Positions 6,303-8,598 of a stretch of 8,598 nucleotides of DNA are shown piece after piece. Made by a program: the position numbers and the translations under genes. Where the stretch lies: the NCBI GenBank assembly GCA_019241495.1, contig JAFAWZ010000323.1, forward strand, positions 1 to 8,598, read 5' to 3'. This DNA comes from Acidimicrobiales bacterium (lineage in GTDB: Bacteria; Actinomycetota; Acidimicrobiia; Acidimicrobiales; Palsa-688). The notes beneath the pieces were generated by a model. That model worked only from the letters and a program-made list of their open reading frames with translations, did no database searches and was not told where the DNA came from. The first letter of the stretch is position 1. Every line of letters starts with the position of its first letter.

Positions 6303-6310
6303 GGACCGCC

Positions 6311-6625
6311 GTGGCAAAGGTTGGGGAGATAGCGAAGATCGTCACCGCTCCCGGTAAGCGAGCCGAGGCTCTGACAGTCCTCCAACGCATGGTCGACCAG
6401 ACGAAGAACGAGCCGGGTACCGAGATCTACGTCTTTCACGAGGACATGAGCGACGACGTGACGATCTGGACCTACGAGCTCTACACCGACCAAGCGGCGC
6501 GCGACGCCCACGGCTCCAGCCCGGCCATGGCCGCCATCGGCCCTGCCCTGGGCGGCCTCCTCGGCGGCGCTCCAGAGCTCGTCAAACTACGGCCGATGAT
6601 CGCCAAGGGTGACACGATCGCCTGA
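6311..6625 (+). CDS. antibiotic biosynthesis monooxygenase (ABM) domain protein
   Basis: A 104-residue single-domain protein of the dimeric alpha-beta ferredoxin-like fold. It begins AKVGEIAKIVTAPGKRAEAL, a first strand and helix. It then has NEPGTEIYVFHEDMSDDVTI (33-52), matching the family's 'EPG...Y..h.d..d.....' core, and ELYTDQAARDAHGSSPAM (56-73), matching '.E.Y.d..A...H..sp'. Members include cofactor-free quinone-forming monooxygenases, haem-degrading enzymes and many small proteins of unknown activity, so the role here is open. A simple auxiliary monooxygenase or dimeric regulatory/scavenging function is possible. It is the first gene of the plus-strand group, divergent from E1 alpha, and is followed after 30 bases by a dehydrogenase gene. 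An alternative start at ATG 6296 would add five residues. Confidence 0.85.
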   Translation: MAKVGEIAKIVTAPGKRAEALTVLQRMVDQTKNEPGTEIYVFHEDMSDDVTIWTYELYTDQAARDAHGSSPAMAAIGPALGGLLGGAPELVKLRPMIAKGDTIA

Positions 6626-6655
6626 TCGGCTTCGGCGCGAAACGGGGAAGTGGCC

Positions 6656-7468
6656 GTGTCTGTTTGGCGGTACGACGGAAAGCGAGCGGTCGTCACCGGG
6701 TGCTCCTCGGGTATGGGGGAAGCGACGGTTCGAGAGCTGATCCCGCTCGGAGCCTTCGTCATCGGAGTGGATGTCAAAGAGCCAACGGTTCCCGTCGACG
6801 AGTACATCAAGCTCGACCTGACCGACCCCACGGCCATCGAGGCCGCCGCGGCGCGCGTCGGTTCGGTGTCGGCACTTTTCAACTGTGCCGGCCTCTCGAA
6901 CGGCGGCGGGTCCCCGACCCAGGTCATGCACGTGAATTTCCTCGGGCTACGTGCCTTCACCGAAGCGGTGGTGCCGGCGATGGAGGCCGGGAGTGCCATC
7001 GCGTCGATCGCCTCGTTGGGGGGCCAGGGCTGGGAAGGCCGCGTGGAGGTCATCCTCGAGCTGCTCGGAACCCAGTCGTTCGACGAGGGGGCCCGCTGGT
7101 GTGAAGCCCATCCGGAGCTGTTGGAGGGCGGGGCCTATGGGTTCTCCAAGCAGTCGATCATCGTCTACACCAAGTTCCGCACTGTCAATCTGGCCAGCCG
7201 GGGCATCCGGATCACCTCGATAAGCCCCGGCGTCACCCAGACACCCATGTTGATCGACAGCGCACGAGCCTTGGGCGGAGAAGAGGCGCTCGACCGGGTG
7301 CCGGCCCCGCTTGGTCGCCGGTCTCAACCCGAAGAGCAGGCTCGGGTGCTCATCTTCTTGAACAGTGATGCCGCCAGCTACGTGACGGGCCAGAACCTGT
7401 GGACCGACGCCGGATTCATGGGCGGCCTGCAGACCGGCACGCTCAACCCGCTTCGACTCGGCGGCTGA
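6656..7468 (+). CDS. short-chain dehydrogenase, coniferyl-alcohol / 3-alpha-hydroxysteroid dehydrogenase type
   Basis: A 270-residue NAD(P)-dependent oxidoreductase with a Rossmann fold. The cofactor loop is TGCSSGMG (14-21), D39 in IGVDVKEP fits preference for NAD, NCAG is at 76-79, N94 is in HVNFLG, a catalytic serine lies in ASIASLGGQGW (116-126), and YGFSK (161-165) supplies Tyr and Lys. The long segment between the serine and the tyrosine (about 40 residues, with FDEGARWCEAHPELLEGGAY) and the 'NflGlRa' helix are typical of the coniferyl-alcohol/3-alpha-hydroxysteroid dehydrogenase branch. The C-terminus has the usual SYVTGQNLWTDAGFMGG. GTG at 6656 is chosen because GGGGA (6644-6648) is 7 bases upstream; GTG at 6650 in the same frame is too close to it. 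The stop overlaps the next start by one base (TGATG), so the two genes are probably translated together. The alcohol or ketone substrate is unknown. Confidence 0.88.
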   Translation: MSVWRYDGKRAVVTGCSSGMGEATVRELIPLGAFVIGVDVKEPTVPVDEYIKLDLTDPTAIEAAAARVGSVSALFNCAGLSNGGGSPTQVMHVNFLGLRAFTEAVVPAMEAGSAIASIASLGGQGWEGRVEVILELLGTQSFDEGARWCEAHPELLEGGAYGFSKQSIIVYTKFRTVNLASRGIRITSISPGVTQTPMLIDSARALGGEEALDRVPAPLGRRSQPEEQARVLIFLNSDAASYVTGQNLWTDAGFMGGLQTGTLNPLRLGG

Positions 7469-8322
7469 TGGCCTCGGGCGCAGGAGAGGTCCGTGGTCCG
7501 GTTCGCGAGGCCCGCAACTACCTCCAGGGTGGGTTGCACAGCGGTGAGCAGGCCCGCCGCTACGGCTTCCCTGACAGCGGAGCGATCGGCGCCAACATGC
7601 ACGTCGACCGGTTCCCGCCCGTTCTGGTTGAGGCGTTCGGGCAAGCCTGGATTAGCGACGGTTGGCTCTCCGCGTATTTCGAGAACGTGGCGGCGAGCGG
7701 GACCCACGTGCAGGTCGTGCTCGCGGTTGACGAGAGCGGCCGGCTGGGCCGGGTCAGTCTGGTGGACGCGGACCGCGAGGTGACGATCGCCCAGGGCAAC
7801 GCCGGGCTCGGCTCCTACGGCCGGACCGAGCTCGCCGAGCGAGACCTGAGGCTGTCCGACCCGTCAAAGCTGCGCGGTTTCGCCGAGTTGACAACCGGGA
7901 CGGTCATCGGGGACGAGGTCCGTACTGCTTCGGAGGCAGAGCAGCTCGGCCGGATCCAGGCCGGTGAGATCGACGACGCGCTGGACTGCTGGTCGGAGGC
8001 CAGCGACGAGTGGGGCGGTGTGGTGGCCTGCCCGTCCACGGTCGTGTCCATACTGTTCGACTCGACCGGGCGGAGCCCAGCTGCCTCATGGGTGCGGCGG
8101 AAGTTTCCCGACGCGGCCACCATGTTCGGCGCTTTGGAGCTGCGCTCGGTGGGCGCTCCGATCTTGCTGGATCGTCCGTACAGGGTCACGACCAGGGTGG
8201 TCGGCGTGGGGGCGAGCCCGCGTACCGAGTACTGCTGGTGGGACAGCGAGGTGGAAGCGGCCGACGGCACCGTCGTGGCTACCGCCCGGGCTCTCACCCG
8301 TGTCTTCACCGCGTCACTGTGA
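7468..8322 (+). CDS. probable double-hotdog (MaoC-like) protein, function unknown
   Basis: A 284-residue protein whose halves each look like a hotdog-fold unit. In the first half, ARNYLQGGLHSGEQARRYGF (15-34) and FGQAWISDGWLSAYFENVAA (57-76) have the layout 'AR..GF ... W...G.ls..f...V..G' known from acyl-CoA-binding hotdog proteins. In the second half, GRIQAGEIDDALDCW (161-175), FGALELRSVGAPILLDRPYR (220-239) and GASPRTEYCWWDSEV (248-262), ending in TRVFTAS, look like the second unit. I do not see the hydratase-2 catalytic Asp/His motif of true MaoC enoyl-CoA hydratases. It may act on an unusual CoA ester or be non-catalytic. The start is ATG at 7468, overlapping the TGA of the preceding dehydrogenase; the frame extends upstream to 7399 inside that gene but there without support. 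Its position between two dehydrogenase genes suggests a role in the same pathway. The fold is inferred from patterns. Confidence 0.65.
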   Translation: MASGAGEVRGPVREARNYLQGGLHSGEQARRYGFPDSGAIGANMHVDRFPPVLVEAFGQAWISDGWLSAYFENVAASGTHVQVVLAVDESGRLGRVSLVDADREVTIAQGNAGLGSYGRTELAERDLRLSDPSKLRGFAELTTGTVIGDEVRTASEAEQLGRIQAGEIDDALDCWSEASDEWGGVVACPSTVVSILFDSTGRSPAASWVRRKFPDAATMFGALELRSVGAPILLDRPYRVTTRVVGVGASPRTEYCWWDSEVEAADGTVVATARALTRVFTASL

Positions 8323-8347
8323 GATCCTTCGCGACCGGACAGGGTCT

Positions 8348-8369
8348 TTGTGACCTCGACGCGTCACAA
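8348..8369. promoter_or_regulatory. 22-base perfect inverted repeat, candidate operator
   Basis: TTGTGAC (8348-8354) and GTCACAA (8363-8369) are perfect inverted copies separated by eight bases. The site fills the middle of the 69-base gap before the last gene and ends 22 bases before its ATG. Arm length and spacing suit a dimeric helix-turn-helix repressor such as a TetR-family protein. As RNA it could also form a 7-pair hairpin ending the upstream group, but no T-run follows. The regulator is not in the window. Confidence 0.5.
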
Positions 8370-8391
8370 CGAGCCGCTGAAGGGAGTGGAG

Positions 8392-8598
8392 ATGCTGCCT
8401 GAGGGGACGTTCAAGGGGCGCTCGGCCCTGGTGACGGGGGGCGGGACCGGCATCGGTCTCGGCATCGCCTCAGAGCTGTGCCGGCTCGGCGCCGACGTGG
8501 CGCTGGCCTCCCGCAGGGAAGAGCACTACGAGCACGCGGCCGCCGAGCTCGCCGGAGCGGGGCGCTCGGCGATCGGGGTGAAGCTGGACATCCGCGAC
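8392..8598 (+). CDS. short-chain dehydrogenase, 2,4-dienoyl-CoA reductase-like (partial, N-terminus)
   Basis: The first 69 residues of a Rossmann-fold dehydrogenase that runs off the right edge. It opens MLPEGTFKGRSALVTGGGTG, with the cofactor loop TGGGTGIG at 15-22, followed by LGADVALASRREEH and LDIRD. TGGGTGIG plus 'ASRR' after the second strand (a basic pair that fits NADPH binding) and the 'LPEGTFKG' lead are what I know from peroxisomal-type 2,4-dienoyl-CoA reductases and related acyl-CoA-linked reductases. The catalytic Tyr/Lys region is outside the window, so function is provisional. ATG at 8392 is chosen because AGGGAG (8381-8386) lies 5 bases upstream. In-frame GTG codons at 8386 and 8350 are alternatives, and the latter would start inside the inverted repeat. 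It is in the same direction as the three genes before it, after a 69-base gap, so it may have its own control. Confidence 0.8.
   Translation, partial: MLPEGTFKGRSALVTGGGTGIGLGIASELCRLGADVALASRREEHYEHAAAELAGAGRSAIGVKLDIRD

Noticed and set aside
6203..6511. Upstream extension of E1 alpha to 440 residues
   Set aside because: The added part crosses the divergent control region and lies antisense to the ABM gene. It shows no homology-like pattern, and family proteins begin near the chosen ATG.
8350..8367. A CRP-type site (TGTGA...TCACA)
   Set aside because: The half-sites match, but the spacer between TGTGA and TCACA is 10 bases instead of the 6 expected for CRP. It is reported only as an inverted repeat of unknown regulator.
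1..8598. Mobile element, CRISPR array, tRNA or other structured RNA
   Set aside because: I saw no transposase-like protein, terminal repeats, spaced direct repeats or tRNA-like cloverleaf. The window is filled by ordinary metabolic genes.

Overview
The window is GC-rich DNA with dense coding, short or overlapping gene junctions, GTG/TTG starts and purine-rich Shine-Dalgarno sequences. A partial gene for an F420-dependent luciferase-like oxidoreductase sits at the left edge. Together these suggest a high-GC actinobacterium, possibly of the Acidimicrobiia or mycobacterial type. This assignment is an inference from gene content, not from a marker gene. No RNA gene, insertion sequence, phage gene or CRISPR array is visible, and no stretch longer than about 110 bases lacks a gene.

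Layout. (a) Positions 3-149, plus strand: the 3' end of an F420-dependent LLM-class oxidoreductase, convergent with the next block. (b) Positions 6202 down to 173, minus strand: a five-gene array that looks like one operon. Its transcription order is 2-oxoacid dehydrogenase E1 alpha, E1 beta, a two-part CocE/NonD-type hydrolase, a D-2-hydroxyacid dehydrogenase and an enoyl-CoA hydratase/isomerase-family protein. The first three genes overlap one another; the last two follow gaps of 41 and 103 bases. (c) Positions 6203-6310: a 108-base divergent control region with small perfect inverted repeats. (d) Positions 6311 to the right edge, plus strand: a small antibiotic-biosynthesis-monooxygenase (ABM) domain protein, a short-chain dehydrogenase of the coniferyl-alcohol/3-alpha-hydroxysteroid dehydrogenase type, a probable double-hotdog protein, and the first 69 codons of a second short-chain dehydrogenase resembling 2,4-dienoyl-CoA reductases. 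A perfect 7+7 inverted repeat lies just before this last gene.

How the genes may work together (inference). The minus-strand array reads like a catabolic sequence. An ester or amide is cleaved by the CocE-like protein, the released 2-hydroxyacid is oxidised to a 2-oxoacid, the E1 pair decarboxylates it towards an acyl-CoA, and a crotonase-fold enzyme processes the CoA ester. The plus-strand genes add alcohol/ketone and enoyl-CoA redox steps. The substrate cannot be read from the sequence. The most unusual items are the CocE-like protein (an extra N-terminal beta-type domain and a doubtful Asp/His pair), the E1 pair without E2 or E3 in the window, the uncharacterised double-hotdog protein, and the 22-base inverted repeat at 8348-8369.
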